Assembly (NCBI GenBank): GCA_023487205.1
Contig: JAMDBT010000046.1
Coordinates: forward strand, 1 to 58,911
Direction: 5' to 3'
Origin: Thermoplasmatota archaeon
GTDB taxonomy: Archaea > Thermoplasmatota > Thermoplasmata > Thermoplasmatales > Thermoplasmataceae
Length of the DNA stretch: 58,911 bases
Of the stretch, positions 35,217-44,172 are shown piece by piece. Position numbers and translations under genes: made by a program. The notes beneath the pieces are model-generated. The model saw only the letters and a list, made by a program, of their open reading frames with translations. It made no database searches and was not told the DNA's origin. How positions within the stretch are numbered: the stretch's first letter is position 1; the number at the start of each line of letters is the position of its first letter.

Positions 35217-36089
35217 ATGGAACTTGACGTCCTGAGGAAATTTGAACTGGCAGGGAAGGTTGGAAAGAGAGCGCTGGAATACGCTCTCAGCCTTGTCGAA
35301 CCCGGTTCCAAACTCTACGATGTGGCGGAGAAGGTGGAGGCATTTATCGTTGAAAACGGGGCAAGACCTGCATTCCCTCTCAACCTGTCCGTGGACAACG
35401 ACGCAGCCCACTACACGCCGTTCACTGGCGATAAGTTGACCTTCCTCACCGGACAGTTAGTCAAGGTGGACATTGGTGCGCAGGTCGACGGATACCCTTC
35501 CGACAATGCGGCTACGATTGAAGTTGGAAACACCGGAAAACACAGCGATCTCATAGACGCAAGCAGGGAAGCTTTGAATTTTGCCATAAAGAATCTCAGG
35601 CCGCTTATGAGAATAGGACAGGTTGGATCTAACATAGGTCGCACAATCACGTCCTACGGATTCAAGCCCATCAGGAATCTCGGCGGACATGGAGTGGACA
35701 AGTATGACCTGCACTCCAGGGTTTTTATTCCAAACTATGACGATGGCAACGGCCGGCCCATCGATTCCGATGGTGTTTTCGCGCTGGAACCGTTCGCTTC
35801 CACCGGCACGGGAATGATACACAGCGGACCGGGAGGCAACATATACATTTTCAGCGGCACAAAGCCAAGAAAGGAGGAGGAGATTGTGAAGAATTTCGGG
35901 ACCCTCCCATTCGCTGAAAGGTGGTCTACAAAGGTGATTCCCGGGGGGAGCCGCTATCTTGCGGAAATGATGAGGAAGAAGGAAGTTTCGCAGTTTCCCG
36001 TGCTCAGGGAACACAGAGGAGTTCTGATCTCACAGGCCGAACACACCATCCTGGTCAGGGGAGACGAGATAAGGGTTCTCACGGCCTGA
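35217..36089 (+). CDS. map: Methionine aminopeptidase, type II (archaeal)
   Basis: Removes N-terminal Met from nascent proteins. The five metal ligands can be placed: Asp85 (VDIGAQVDG), Asp96 (PSDNAAT), His158 (GGHGVDKYDLH), Glu191 (FALEPFAST) and the Glu of AEHTILV near 276. At 290 residues with the about 60-residue insert before the C-terminal Glu, it is the archaeal type IIa form. It lies 33 bases after padR and may be read through from it. The tail overlaps tmk by 11 bases, convergent. Confidence 0.95.
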   Translation: MELDVLRKFELAGKVGKRALEYALSLVEPGSKLYDVAEKVEAFIVENGARPAFPLNLSVDNDAAHYTPFTGDKLTFLTGQLVKVDIGAQVDGYPSDNAATIEVGNTGKHSDLIDASREALNFAIKNLRPLMRIGQVGSNIGRTITSYGFKPIRNLGGHGVDKYDLHSRVFIPNYDDGNGRPIDSDGVFALEPFASTGTGMIHSGPGGNIYIFSGTKPRKEEEIVKNFGTLPFAERWSTKVIPGGSRYLAEMMRKKEVSQFPVLREHRGVLISQAEHTILVRGDEIRVLTA

Positions 36090-36681
36090 GCATTTTCCCG
36101 ATAATTGAAAGGCATTCTCCAGTTACGGATTCCGGGGTTCCCGATCCATCAACTGATATTTTCCCGGGGAAATCAATCTGCAGGTAAGCATTCCTGACCC
36201 TTTCCAGATAGGAAACCTCCTCAAAGCCGGTATTCTTTCTTCCCGAATCTGCAATTCTTCGCATCGCAAATTCAGGGTCTACGTCAAGTAGAATTGTGAG
36301 GTCCGGTTGCAGGCTGACTGGAGCAGAGACAGACGTCATCCATTCTACCGCCCTGCCTAGACCTCCCAACCGTTCGGCAATGACGGAACCCTGGTAAGCG
36401 AAACTTGAGAGGGTAAATCTGTCGGAAATCACGATGCTCCCGGATTTGAGCCGTTTCCTGATCTGATCCGCATGCCTTATTCTGTCAGCGGTAAACAGAA
36501 AGAAGACTTCCACGCCAGAATAGAATGTCCTGTCTGCGGAAAGAGTCTCGGGAATTACAAGATCATCGGTGGGTTCTTTCGTCAGCCAAACCTTCAAACC
36601 CCTTTTCTTAAGGGAATCATTCACCATCCTTGAAACGGTTGTCTTTCCGGAACCATCAATTCCCTCAAAGGCCACGAACAT
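36079..36681 (-). CDS. tmk: Thymidylate kinase
   Basis: Phosphorylates dTMP to dTDP. 200 residues with P-loop FEGIDGSGKTTVSRM, DRFTLSSFAYQG (the DR and substrate region), DVDPEFAMRRI and a short lid. The KEPT segment (LTKEPTDDL) is typical. An AT-rich CTGTTTATGTG box at about 36709-36718 lies 30 bases upstream of ATG 36681. Divergent from the trans-sulfuration gene. Confidence 0.94.
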   Translation of the reverse strand: MFVAFEGIDGSGKTTVSRMVNDSLKKRGLKVWLTKEPTDDLVIPETLSADRTFYSGVEVFFLFTADRIRHADQIRKRLKSGSIVISDRFTLSSFAYQGSVIAERLGGLGRAVEWMTSVSAPVSLQPDLTILLDVDPEFAMRRIADSGRKNTGFEEVSYLERVRNAYLQIDFPGKISVDGSGTPESVTGECLSIIGKMLRP

Positions 36682-36853
36682 TAATCTGCCTAAGAACGCA
36701 GATGCACATAAACAGTTCTTGCGTTGGCAAATCTGTATCCTTTGGTCCGAAAGGCGCGGCGTTCGGGTCGTGCCTTTCCATTCCTGTTGACAGGCTAAAT
36801 GAACCGGATGTGTTAGGAATCGTTAATTTCGTATAACTCATGCTTCACTTGCC

Positions 36854-38032
36854 ATGGAGAGGGACAAGAGGGGCTTCAATACCAGGGTCGTTCAATCCGG
36901 GGAACTGAAGGACCCAAGATTCGGCAATGTAACCACCCCAATCTTCGAAAACTCGACATTTGAGAGCCCGAACGTCAACCGGGATGCCTATATCGATGAT
37001 ACGACAGGCAAGCCGTTTCTGTATACAAGGTGGGGAAATCCTACAATTCAGGCGCTGGAGGAGAAGTATTCATCCGCAGAAGGATCTGAACGGGGGCTTG
37101 CCTTTTCATCCGGAATGGGGGCAATCAATGCAGCCGTGCTATCGTTCGCAAAGAAAGGAGATAGGATACTTTCATTGAACGAACTGTACGGCCAGACTTT
37201 CTCACTGTTTGCTCACACGTTTCCTGAATTTGGCATAGGAGTCGATTTCCTGCACCTGAATGAAATGAATGGCGGTGAGTATTCGTTGAGCGGATACAAG
37301 ATGCTGTACACGGAGTCCGTCGTGAACCCTACCATGGGAGTATCAGACCTGGAGGAGATAGGAAAGAAATGCGCGGAAGAAGGGGTGCCCCTTCTGGTCG
37401 ACGCGACTTTTGCGACACCCTACAATCAAAGGCCGCTGGAGATGGGTGCAAGCGTAGTGGTACACAGCGCATCCAAGTACATCTCGGGCCATACAGACGT
37501 TATAATGGGAATGGTTGGTTGTATGAAGGACAATTATGGCGCTATTTCCACCATGAGGAAAACGCTGGGTTCCAACGCTGACCCGCTCCAGGCATTCCTG
37601 GCAATGAGGGGGCTCAAGACTCTTGGCCTGAGAATGGAGAAACACAACTCCAACGGAATGAAAATATCAAGATTCCTTGAGCAGCACGAGAAAGTGAGGA
37701 AAGTTATGTACCCGGGACTGGAATCGTTCCCTTACTACGAGATAGCGAAAAGAAATCTGTCGGGTTTTGGGGGAATGGTTGCATTCGAGGTGAAAGGTGG
37801 TCTTGAGGATGCAAGAGAGGTTATGAGAAACCTGAAGCTGATTTCCCCCGCACCCAGCCTGGGTGGCGTGGAATCCCTGATGACTCTCCCGGTTGATACC
37901 AGCCACGTGAGCCTTACTCCGGAAGAACGGGCAGATGCTGGAATAGCCGACGGATTGATCCGGCTTTCCCTGGGAATAGAGGACCCAGAGGATATCATCG
38001 AGGATCTGGACCGGGCTATGAACGCAATCTAG
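36854..38032 (+). CDS. Cys/Met metabolism PLP-dependent enzyme (trans-sulfuration family)
   Basis: 392 residues. PLP Lys208 in HSASKYISGHTD; YTRWGNPT and the SSGMGAINAAVLSF phosphate-binding segment are typical. The family includes cystathionine gamma-synthase, gamma-lyase, methionine gamma-lyase and O-acetylhomoserine sulfhydrylase, and these cannot be separated by eye; the C-terminal SLGGVESLMTLP is common to all. A TTAATTTCGTATAAC box lies at about 36821-36835. The neighbours give no clue. Confidence 0.9.
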   Translation: MERDKRGFNTRVVQSGELKDPRFGNVTTPIFENSTFESPNVNRDAYIDDTTGKPFLYTRWGNPTIQALEEKYSSAEGSERGLAFSSGMGAINAAVLSFAKKGDRILSLNELYGQTFSLFAHTFPEFGIGVDFLHLNEMNGGEYSLSGYKMLYTESVVNPTMGVSDLEEIGKKCAEEGVPLLVDATFATPYNQRPLEMGASVVVHSASKYISGHTDVIMGMVGCMKDNYGAISTMRKTLGSNADPLQAFLAMRGLKTLGLRMEKHNSNGMKISRFLEQHEKVRKVMYPGLESFPYYEIAKRNLSGFGGMVAFEVKGGLEDAREVMRNLKLISPAPSLGGVESLMTLPVDTSHVSLTPEERADAGIADGLIRLSLGIEDPEDIIEDLDRAMNAI

Positions 38033-38389
38033 TCAGAGAAGAGGGTAATCCCGGGTTATCTCGTCCAGTTTTTCCTCTTCGTCCGGCCCAATCCCCAGAC
38101 AGGTGACAGTTCCGGGCGGAACCTGCGTGAGACCTGCGTCGCTAATGATGCATGTCTGGAATCCCCTGGATTCTGCGATTTCCTTGAGCCGGTATATCTC
38201 GTCCAGGCCAGGAACCCTTATTGCCACCTTCTTCTGCCCTTCGTCGAACCACGCCCGGAACAGTTTCCTATGGTTTTTCTGCGAGGCTAAGGCGCAAGCA
38301 ACTGCAGCGTGTGCAACCTGCACGGCGATCTTTCCCTTCCCCAGATCCAGGTCCCTCCTGAAGGCGATGACCATCTTGTGACTCTTCAC
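38033..38389 (-). CDS. pth2: Peptidyl-tRNA hydrolase, archaeal type (Pth2)
   Basis: 118 residues, whole-length match to Pth2: KMVIAFRRDLDLGKGKIAVQVAHAAV with the family Lys/His/Asp arrangement, then GLDEIYRLKEIAESRG and DAGLTQVPPGTVTCLGIGP. Recycles peptidyl-tRNA released from stalled ribosomes. Overlaps carS by four bases (ATGA); last of a three-gene operon HTH-CBS, carS, pth2. Confidence 0.96.
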   Translation of the reverse strand: MKSHKMVIAFRRDLDLGKGKIAVQVAHAAVACALASQKNHRKLFRAWFDEGQKKVAIRVPGLDEIYRLKEIAESRGFQTCIISDAGLTQVPPGTVTCLGIGPDEEEKLDEITRDYPLL

Positions 38390-38940
38390 CAGGGCACATC
38401 CTTCCTGTTCAGCTTATACCCGAGAACGTTTACTGCCTTGTGAAGGGGAGGGGTGATCACCACGATTACTATAAGAGCTGGAATATTGAATAGAACATAC
38501 CTGAAGAACTGGAAATAGAACAGGGCAGCGAAAAGGAGGGCCATGAGCACGAATGGAATCTGGTCCAGAAGGTACCCTTTCCCTCCCCTATCGATACCTA
38601 TTCTCCTCTTTATGAAAGACCCGAGGGTATCTCCGGTAAGGGATCCAAATGAGAGCAGCAAGACACCAAACAATGCAAAATATGCGTCCGGATAATTCAC
38701 AAAGACCGGCAGCAGGAATATCAGCCCATAAAGCAGCATCCCCAGGGCAGATGCAAGCAGCGACCCTCCCAGATATCCGCTCCAGGTCTTGCCGTCCCCA
38801 AGGATTCTCCTCCCGTCGAAAAAGTTCTTTCCAAAATCCATCTTCCATCGGCCTCCCGTAAGAACTGCGGCAGAATTGGCTGCGAAGGCTGGGATAAAAA
38901 AGAACAGACCCTGGATTGCCTGAATGACGGGATCAGCCAT
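38386..38940 (-). CDS. carS: CDP-archaeol synthase
   Basis: Membrane enzyme transferring CTP to unsaturated archaetidic acid in archaeal lipid synthesis. About five spans; the family motifs PAFAANSAAVLTGG, DFGKNFFDGRRILGDGKTWSG and SFGSLTGDTLGSFIKRR plus GYLLDQIPFVL are intact. Start ATG 38940 overlaps the end of the HTH-CBS gene by eight bases; the frame also allows TTG 38949. About 184 residues, normal for CarS. CTP comes from PyrG, also in this window. Confidence 0.95.
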   Translation of the reverse strand: MADPVIQAIQGLFFFIPAFAANSAAVLTGGRWKMDFGKNFFDGRRILGDGKTWSGYLGGSLLASALGMLLYGLIFLLPVFVNYPDAYFALFGVLLLSFGSLTGDTLGSFIKRRIGIDRGGKGYLLDQIPFVLMALLFAALFYFQFFRYVLFNIPALIVIVVITPPLHKAVNVLGYKLNRKDVPW

Positions 38941-39511
38941 ACATTTCAACCGCCTTCAGCACGTCTGCCTTTGTCAGGACCCCCTTTAATTCCCCTCCGT
39001 CGGAAATGAGCACTGCACTGTAGTACCTGAGGATCGGGTAAATAACTGATATTGGGGAAGTCCTGTGCACTATAGGCAGAGGCGGCACCATTACCTTGGA
39101 TACTATCAGCTTATGCAGCGACTCCAGCGGTGCCCCTCTGATTAATAAGTCATTAAGCCCGGACTCGGTTATGGTTCCAACCACTTTCCCCTCCCTGTTC
39201 ACCACTGGAAGTTGTGAAAAACCACGCTCCCGCATCCTGTTCAGGGCGCTAATGACCGAATCGTCCGGATAGCAGGTGACCACAGCCACAGACATCACCT
39301 TCTCAGCTGTTATTTCAAGGGATTCTGCCCGCATTCCAGACGTGCTCAGGTATTCGTAAATCTTCTTTACTCTCTCGTATGTGGGATTTATGTCTCCTTT
39401 TTCCAGCCTCGCTATGTAAGACTGACTCACTCCGCTGACGCGTGCGAGCTCTTTCTGGCTGATGCCCAGATTCTTGCGCATTTTCCTGATTTCGTCTATT
39501 GTGGGAAACAT
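38933..39511 (-). CDS. Transcriptional regulator with HTH and two CBS domains
   Basis: 192 residues. An XRE-type helix-turn-helix (KNLGISQKELARVSGVSQSY, then ARLEKG) is followed by a CBS pair from about residue 65 to the end (SVAVVTCYPDDSVISAL, GFSQLPVVNREGKVVG, GGELKGVLTKADVL). CBS pairs sense adenosine nucleotides, so energy-responsive control is likely (inference). It leads the operon with carS and pth2. Start 39511 lies about 28 bases from a GTATATTATTG box on the minus strand. Confidence 0.92.
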   Translation of the reverse strand: MFPTIDEIRKMRKNLGISQKELARVSGVSQSYIARLEKGDINPTYERVKKIYEYLSTSGMRAESLEITAEKVMSVAVVTCYPDDSVISALNRMRERGFSQLPVVNREGKVVGTITESGLNDLLIRGAPLESLHKLIVSKVMVPPLPIVHRTSPISVIYPILRYYSAVLISDGGELKGVLTKADVLKAVEMYG

Positions 39512-39590
39512 CTTCGAATGTGGGCGATATTACCTTCAATAATATACTCCTATCCTTCTCCTATTTATAGGGAGGGCTCATACGCATAGA

Positions 39591-40388
39591 GTGCCGATAG
39601 TTTCTATTCTGAGGGAACATAACAAGATTTCCGTTCCGGTAATATCAGTCCTGGTTTCCTCCCTTCTTTATTTTCTGGCTATCGTGGGATCGCCATTCTC
39701 CACAGAATTCGAACTGTTCGAACTTCTCATTCCAGTCGCCGTATTCCTTGTAATGCACTATCTCAATTTCTGGGGAGTAAAGAAGAGGGTAGTATACGGA
39801 TTTGCGATATTTGTCGTTGTTTCGCTTGTTGGAAGCGCAATGTGGGCTGGCATCCTGTACGAGAACCTTTATCATAACAGCAATGAAGTTTCAGGGCCAC
39901 TTTATGCGCCCAACCAGGCAATATCCTCAAAGATCAACCCCGGAATTTACGCATACGCCAACGAGACTCCCTACCTGACGAGTTCGACCTCTTATAACAT
40001 AACAATTGTGATGACTAACGCCAGCACCGTTCCGTCCGGCAATTACTGGCTCCGGATACAGGGCTTCAGCACGGGTTTCAGCGATAACGTTTCAAAGGCT
40101 AACCTGACGACTGTGGTTAAGGGGAATGGAACGGTCATTGTTTATTACAATCTTAAGGAGGCGCTTAACCCCGATTTATACGTGTATACTTTTTACATCA
40201 CCGCTAATAATAACAGCATTTCCGGGCTGGGTCCACTCCTGTATTTCCCCTATTCTTCCGCCCTGGTGATCATGATCTACAAATATTTCGTTGGCGACAT
40301 TATTCTGTTTGGACTCATCTTTGCCGTTGGAATATTTATAGGCCGCAGCATTGAAAATGCCAAGAAAGTGCGTACGCCTTCCAGATGA
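39591..40388 (+). CDS. Membrane protein with extracytoplasmic domain
   Basis: 265 residues. Three N-terminal membrane spans (about 15-105), an extracytoplasmic beta-rich region (about 115-215) with many sequons (NET, NIT, NAS, NVS, NLT, NGT), and a C-terminal span (DIILFGLIFAVGIFIG) with a short basic tail. GTG 39591 is placed 27 bases behind CTATTTATAG (39561-39570), a good leaderless start. No known family recognised. Confidence 0.7.
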   Translation: MPIVSILREHNKISVPVISVLVSSLLYFLAIVGSPFSTEFELFELLIPVAVFLVMHYLNFWGVKKRVVYGFAIFVVVSLVGSAMWAGILYENLYHNSNEVSGPLYAPNQAISSKINPGIYAYANETPYLTSSTSYNITIVMTNASTVPSGNYWLRIQGFSTGFSDNVSKANLTTVVKGNGTVIVYYNLKEALNPDLYVYTFYITANNNSISGLGPLLYFPYSSALVIMIYKYFVGDIILFGLIFAVGIFIGRSIENAKKVRTPSR

Positions 40389-40500
40389 TATCCGGGGTTT
40401 TGGGGTACACATTGTAACCTTTTAATTCCACCTCGAATTGACTGTAATCTTCTTCTGTTCTTGACATGCACAGAGACAGAGTGGAGTGAGGTAGTTTGAA

Positions 40501-40779
40501 TTGGAAATGATAGAAATCAAGAAAGGCGGCAAATACGTGGTGATCTCCGGCAGTGGGACAGAGGAGCCCATGCGAACGGAGGGAGAATTCCTCGGCTACA
40601 CAATACTTGGCGAAGAAGGCGCCATTGTGTTCAGGATCAAGGATAAGGATGGATCCAACATGGTCCGCGTTATTCCTGTTGGGGGCCTTTATGCGGTCGA
40701 GTTCAAGGACGAGGAACAGATCAAAATCAAGGATAACTCCAACTCTCACGACAAGGAAAGTGCCTATTACATAAACTGA
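40501..40779 (+). CDS. Small conserved-looking protein of unknown function
   Basis: 92 residues, mainly beta (KKGGKYVVISGSGTEEP, GEFLGYTILGEEGAIVFRI, RVIPVGGLYAVEF), with a charged C-terminal tail. The alternating strands suggest a small barrel. TTG 40501 has GAGGTAG eight bases upstream; ATG 40507 is possible. Its end overlaps thpR by 13 bases, convergent. Confidence 0.65.
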   Translation: MEMIEIKKGGKYVVISGSGTEEPMRTEGEFLGYTILGEEGAIVFRIKDKDGSNMVRVIPVGGLYAVEFKDEEQIKIKDNSNSHDKESAYYIN

Positions 40780-41285
40780 TGAGTGCACACGGGAACGTGC
40801 TCTGCTCCCTCCGGCTTAAGGGTGCTCTCGTACAGTGAAATCTGGATTACTTCCTCAGTTCCTCCTGATGTCAGGGAGGTGTTTTCCAGTATCCTGGCGA
40901 TATTGACGCGTTCCCCCCGCGTACGGGCAAGAGTCAGGTGCGGGATGAATTGCCTTTCCTCCTTGATCCCGATCTTCCCTGAAAGGTCATTGTAAATCCG
41001 CGTGAGTTCAGGACTGTCTATGAGCACCACAATCACCCTAGCCCCTGCTTCGGATGGAAATCCGGTTATTGCAGAATACTGGATTGTGAACTTTGCCTCC
41101 TTCAGGGACTCAAGAGCCTGGCACACTTGCCTGGCGCGCGGCGTCCCGATGTCTGCGAAGAAGAGAAGTGTGGAATGCAGTTTGTCGGACTTCTCCGTCC
41201 TGAGCCCGCGAATGGAGTGAAGCCGCTCCAGAACGCTGATTATTTCCGGAGTGCCACTAAGGGGTATCCCGACGTATGCCCGCAC
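40767..41285 (-). CDS. thpR: RNA 2',3'-cyclic phosphodiesterase (2H family)
   Basis: 172 residues. The two HxTx motifs that define the 2H superfamily are His37 (KLHSTLLFF) and His116 (FIPHLTLAR). Archaeal members open 2',3'-cyclic phosphate ends produced in tRNA processing. Starts MRAYVGIPL, as usual for the family. Divergent from gcvH by only 45 bases. Confidence 0.93.
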   Translation of the reverse strand: MRAYVGIPLSGTPEIISVLERLHSIRGLRTEKSDKLHSTLLFFADIGTPRARQVCQALESLKEAKFTIQYSAITGFPSEAGARVIVVLIDSPELTRIYNDLSGKIGIKEERQFIPHLTLARTRGERVNIARILENTSLTSGGTEEVIQISLYESTLKPEGAEHVPVCTHQFM

Positions 41286-41300
41286 CGTCAGGAATCACAG

Positions 41301-41310
41301 AATTATATAA
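41301..41310 (+). promoter_or_regulatory. TATA box of the gcvH-rlmE operon
   Basis: AATTATATAA lies 25 bases upstream of ATG 41331. It rules out the much longer frame that opens at 41127 inside thpR. Confidence 0.55.
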
Positions 41311-41330
41311 GTGGCTTAAGATTCCCACCT

Positions 41331-41708
41331 ATGTCTAAAGTCCCAGATAATCTCCTTTATTCGAAGACGCACGAGTGGTTTGTTCTTGAGGGGAATCTTG
41401 TTAAGGTTGGGATCACAGATTATGCGCAGCACCAGCTTACCGATGTCGTGTATGTGGAATACCCTAAGGTTGGATCTGCCGTCAAGGCGGGCGGAGTGCT
41501 ATTGACCATAGAATCCGTGAAATCTGCAGAAGACGTATTCTCACCGGTTGATGGTACGGTGTCATCGGTAAACAACGATCTTGACTCTGCTCCGGAAAAA
41601 TTGAATTCTGACCCGTACGGCAACTGGCTGGTAAAACTGAAACCGGCATCCGGCAGCCCGACTAAGGGCCTAAGTGCTGTGGAATACAGGAAGCATATCG
41701 GCGAGTAA
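41331..41708 (+). CDS. gcvH: Glycine cleavage system H protein (lipoyl carrier)
   Basis: 125 residues. Starts SKVPDNLLYSKTHEW, and the lipoylation site is Lys64 in TIESVKSAEDVFSP. DPYGNWLVKLK closes the domain. GcvT and GcvP are not nearby. It lies six bases before rlmE and shares its leaderless promoter. Confidence 0.95.
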   Translation: MSKVPDNLLYSKTHEWFVLEGNLVKVGITDYAQHQLTDVVYVEYPKVGSAVKAGGVLLTIESVKSAEDVFSPVDGTVSSVNNDLDSAPEKLNSDPYGNWLVKLKPASGSPTKGLSAVEYRKHIGE

Positions 41709-41714
41709 GGGTCA

Positions 41715-42302
41715 ATGCGGGACAGGAAAGACCCATTTTACCGTCTCGCCAGGGAACAGAGCTACAGGAGCCGGGCAGCTTTCAAGTTGCTTGAATTGCA
41801 GGATAAATTTTCCCTGATTTCTCCGGGAGATGTTGTCCTGGATCTTGGGGCATCCCCGGGCGGCTGGAGCCAGGTTGCGCATCAGCTTTCCGGCAAGACT
41901 GTGGTGAGCGTGGACAGGAATCCTGTGCCCGAAGAGGAGTGGAACAGGTACTTGAGGGCGGACATAACTGATCCCGGGTTCCCCGAAAAACTGTCGGCCG
42001 TTGCAACGGAATTGGGCATTGCAAGATTCAATTGCATTATTTCGGATGCAATGGTCCATACCAGCGGGAATCCTGGAAGGGATCATGCATCTTCCTTTGT
42101 TCTGTGCGAGGGAATAATGAAAGTTGTGTTACGATTCCTGAAGAATGGCGGCAACGCGGTTATCAAGCAGTTCTACGGGGACATGACAAAGGAATTCATG
42201 CAGAACTGGTCCAGGAAATTCAAATTCTCAAAAGTCACGTCCGTGACTGCCACGAGGAAGGGAAGCAGCGAGGTATATATTGTATTCAAGGAATTACTCT
42301 GA
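41715..42302 (+). CDS. rlmE: 23S rRNA (uridine 2'-O) methyltransferase, FtsJ/RlmE family
   Basis: 195 residues. YRSRAAFKLLEL with the first Lys of the catalytic tetrad, SAM motif VLDLGASPGGWSQVA, Asp in IISDAMVHTSG, Lys in NAVIKQFYG and the final Glu in GSSEVYIVFK give the KDKE set. Overlaps the convergent downstream gene by nine bases. Confidence 0.95.
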   Translation: MRDRKDPFYRLAREQSYRSRAAFKLLELQDKFSLISPGDVVLDLGASPGGWSQVAHQLSGKTVVSVDRNPVPEEEWNRYLRADITDPGFPEKLSAVATELGIARFNCIISDAMVHTSGNPGRDHASSFVLCEGIMKVVLRFLKNGGNAVIKQFYGDMTKEFMQNWSRKFKFSKVTSVTATRKGSSEVYIVFKELL

Positions 42303-42944
42303 TTTTTCGCCGTATCCCAGATGCTTGAGGAACTCCACAATCCTGGGATAGAATTCAAATTCAGAGACTACCAGTATGTTGTGATACATTCCCTGAGAGA
42401 TAATCAGATCAAGGTTGGATTCGATTTCTTTAATCCTGAGTTCCTCCATTTTCCTGAGGCCACGGATTGAGTTGACCATTGCGTCCCACTTGGTAACGAA
42501 TTCCTCCGCCGTTGACTCGGAAAATTTTGCCTTGAAGAGCCCCCTCTTCCTCACCGAGTGCCGGAGAAGATCGCGGGTGCTCACATTCTGTGTATATTCT
42601 CTGCTGAACTTTTCCTCAGTCATGTCCAGCCCAATCAGGGGTACCCCCCCGTGTATTGACCAGCGTGCAGATTCCGTAAAAATTGGAGCGGGAGTTTCAA
42701 CCTCCCCGTAATTCCTCAAGTTAACGCCGTAGATCATCTCGTAATCGGAAAGCGTCATCGCGTAAGGTTCCTTGACAAAGTTGACAATCCCTTCAGCCTC
42801 TTCCGGAGAGATCGTGGCTAGGATCACATCTGGTTGTATTTCGTTGAAAGTCTCCTCAAGGCGGTCGCCATCACGCTTCAGCCCCTTTATTCCGCCGAAT
42901 ACCGTAACCCCTGGCGAGTTATCCCTGACAAGAACGGCCCTCAT
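42294..42944 (-). CDS. Uncharacterised archaeal protein, weakly TraB-like
   Basis: 216 residues. The N-terminal VTVFGGIKGLKRDGDRLEE and IQPDVILATISPEEAEGIV recall the opening of TraB/PrgY-type proteins, but the match is too weak to assign. ATG 42944 overlaps the COG1395-type regulator stop by four bases, so the two form an operon. Confidence 0.65.
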   Translation of the reverse strand: MRAVLVRDNSPGVTVFGGIKGLKRDGDRLEETFNEIQPDVILATISPEEAEGIVNFVKEPYAMTLSDYEMIYGVNLRNYGEVETPAPIFTESARWSIHGGVPLIGLDMTEEKFSREYTQNVSTRDLLRHSVRKRGLFKAKFSESTAEEFVTKWDAMVNSIRGLRKMEELRIKEIESNLDLIISQGMYHNILVVSEFEFYPRIVEFLKHLGYGEKSE

Positions 42945-43891
42945 AGGCCGCGCTTTTTCCTTTCCACAAGACTCCCGAGTTCGCCCCTATCGCAGTAATC
43001 CACCAGTTCCTTGACGTTCACTACCGGACATCCGGAAATCTGGGTCTTTTCAGTATGATTCCTGGAGACCACCAGAAGATCGTCCTCCAGTATGTCAGCA
43101 ATGTTTCTCATGGCGGAAGCTCTCTCGTAGTCCCGCCCTATAAGTTCCAGAAGTCCCATGATCAGGGTTTCCGTCCCGTTGCCCGCCATCGCGTCGAAAG
43201 GCGATTTCCTCATGATATTCATGGTGTATCCAGATCCGACGATCTTGTTGGAGATTGTTCTCAAGAGAGTGTCGTCTATGGAGTTGAGCATATGAGGGGG
43301 TTCAATGCTCCGCACGACATTCAGGAGGTCTATGCTTCTCCGGAGGTCCCGCTCCAGCAGGTCGCAAAGCCTGAGGAATACCTCCACCGTTGCAGCGGTT
43401 CCAGACTCATACAGTGATATGGACCTCCTGGAAGTGCCTATCTTCCCGGACACATAACCGATGGAGAATCCCTCTTCCTCCCTGGCACTGCGCATCTTTT
43501 CGCCGTCCAGTGAAACGTAGAATCCACCCGGACCCGAAAAGACATAGGGCTTCTCGCCGTCAACATAATCTACGAAAGTTTCCGGGGACATTATTGGAAT
43601 CGTGTGCCTGTAGTAAACGAGCCCATGCTCCAGCTTGCCAGCGCCGGTTCTTTCCCCTATTACCACTGCTGCTGATCCGGTGACCTTTGCCAGCGTGATC
43701 AATTCACTTGCAGCGTCCTTCCTGATCGTGTCTACGTTGTATAGAACTTTCAGGAAGTATTTCTCGTTGTCTCGCCTGGCCATCATATCGAAGCAAATTG
43801 ATCCCGTGAGATCAGGATCGGAAACCCTGAATCCCCTTATCTTGAGATTCCTGAATACCTCTGTAACGATGCGCCCTCTGGACTCATCCAC
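42941..43891 (-). CDS. HTH transcriptional regulator, COG1395 type
   Basis: 316 residues. An N-terminal nuclease-like or sensor domain (VTEVFRNLKIRGF, FLKVLYNVDTIRKDAASEL), then an XRE helix-turn-helix about 130-185 (REEEGFSIGYVSGKIGTSRR, SISLYESG), then a helical C-terminal domain. This order is typical of the archaeal predicted regulators of COG1395. TTTAAATAC at about 43912-43920 lies 25 bases upstream of the start, a leaderless arrangement. Confidence 0.85.
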   Translation of the reverse strand: MDESRGRIVTEVFRNLKIRGFRVSDPDLTGSICFDMMARRDNEKYFLKVLYNVDTIRKDAASELITLAKVTGSAAVVIGERTGAGKLEHGLVYYRHTIPIMSPETFVDYVDGEKPYVFSGPGGFYVSLDGEKMRSAREEEGFSIGYVSGKIGTSRRSISLYESGTAATVEVFLRLCDLLERDLRRSIDLLNVVRSIEPPHMLNSIDDTLLRTISNKIVGSGYTMNIMRKSPFDAMAGNGTETLIMGLLELIGRDYERASAMRNIADILEDDLLVVSRNHTEKTQISGCPVVNVKELVDYCDRGELGSLVERKKRGL

Positions 43892-44033
43892 GATCTCTAT
43901 TATGGAAAAGTGTATTTAAAGTCATTCATGCCGGAAGTTCCGGAGCGGTATTGATTCCATTCCTGAATGACCGAAATCGTTCACTGTGATTTTCTTCAAT
44001 TCCATGGACCGTTTCCTGGTGGGGTGACGGCAA

Positions 44034-44055
44034 GTGATAAACTCAGTATTATCAC
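44034..44055. repeat. Inverted repeat in a gene-free gap
   Basis: GTGATAA and TTATCAC are exact complements separated by eight bases, in the 280-base gap between the COG1395-type gene and the ACT-type regulator. Nothing else was recognised in the gap. Could be an operator or a transcript end. Confidence 0.3.
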
Positions 44056-44172
44056 CATTTTTCGGACTTTGCGGCACCGATATCCGCCCCCCTCGTCCTG
44101 TTTTAATGATCATGGGTCACCTCAGTTTCCAGTTGTTATGCGAACGATGGCACTGTTTCAGCAAAAGCCGGA

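Noticed and set aside
41127-41330. N-terminal extension of GcvH
   Set aside because: The extra 68 residues are antisense to thpR and do not look like GcvH; a TATA box lies 25 bases before ATG 41331.
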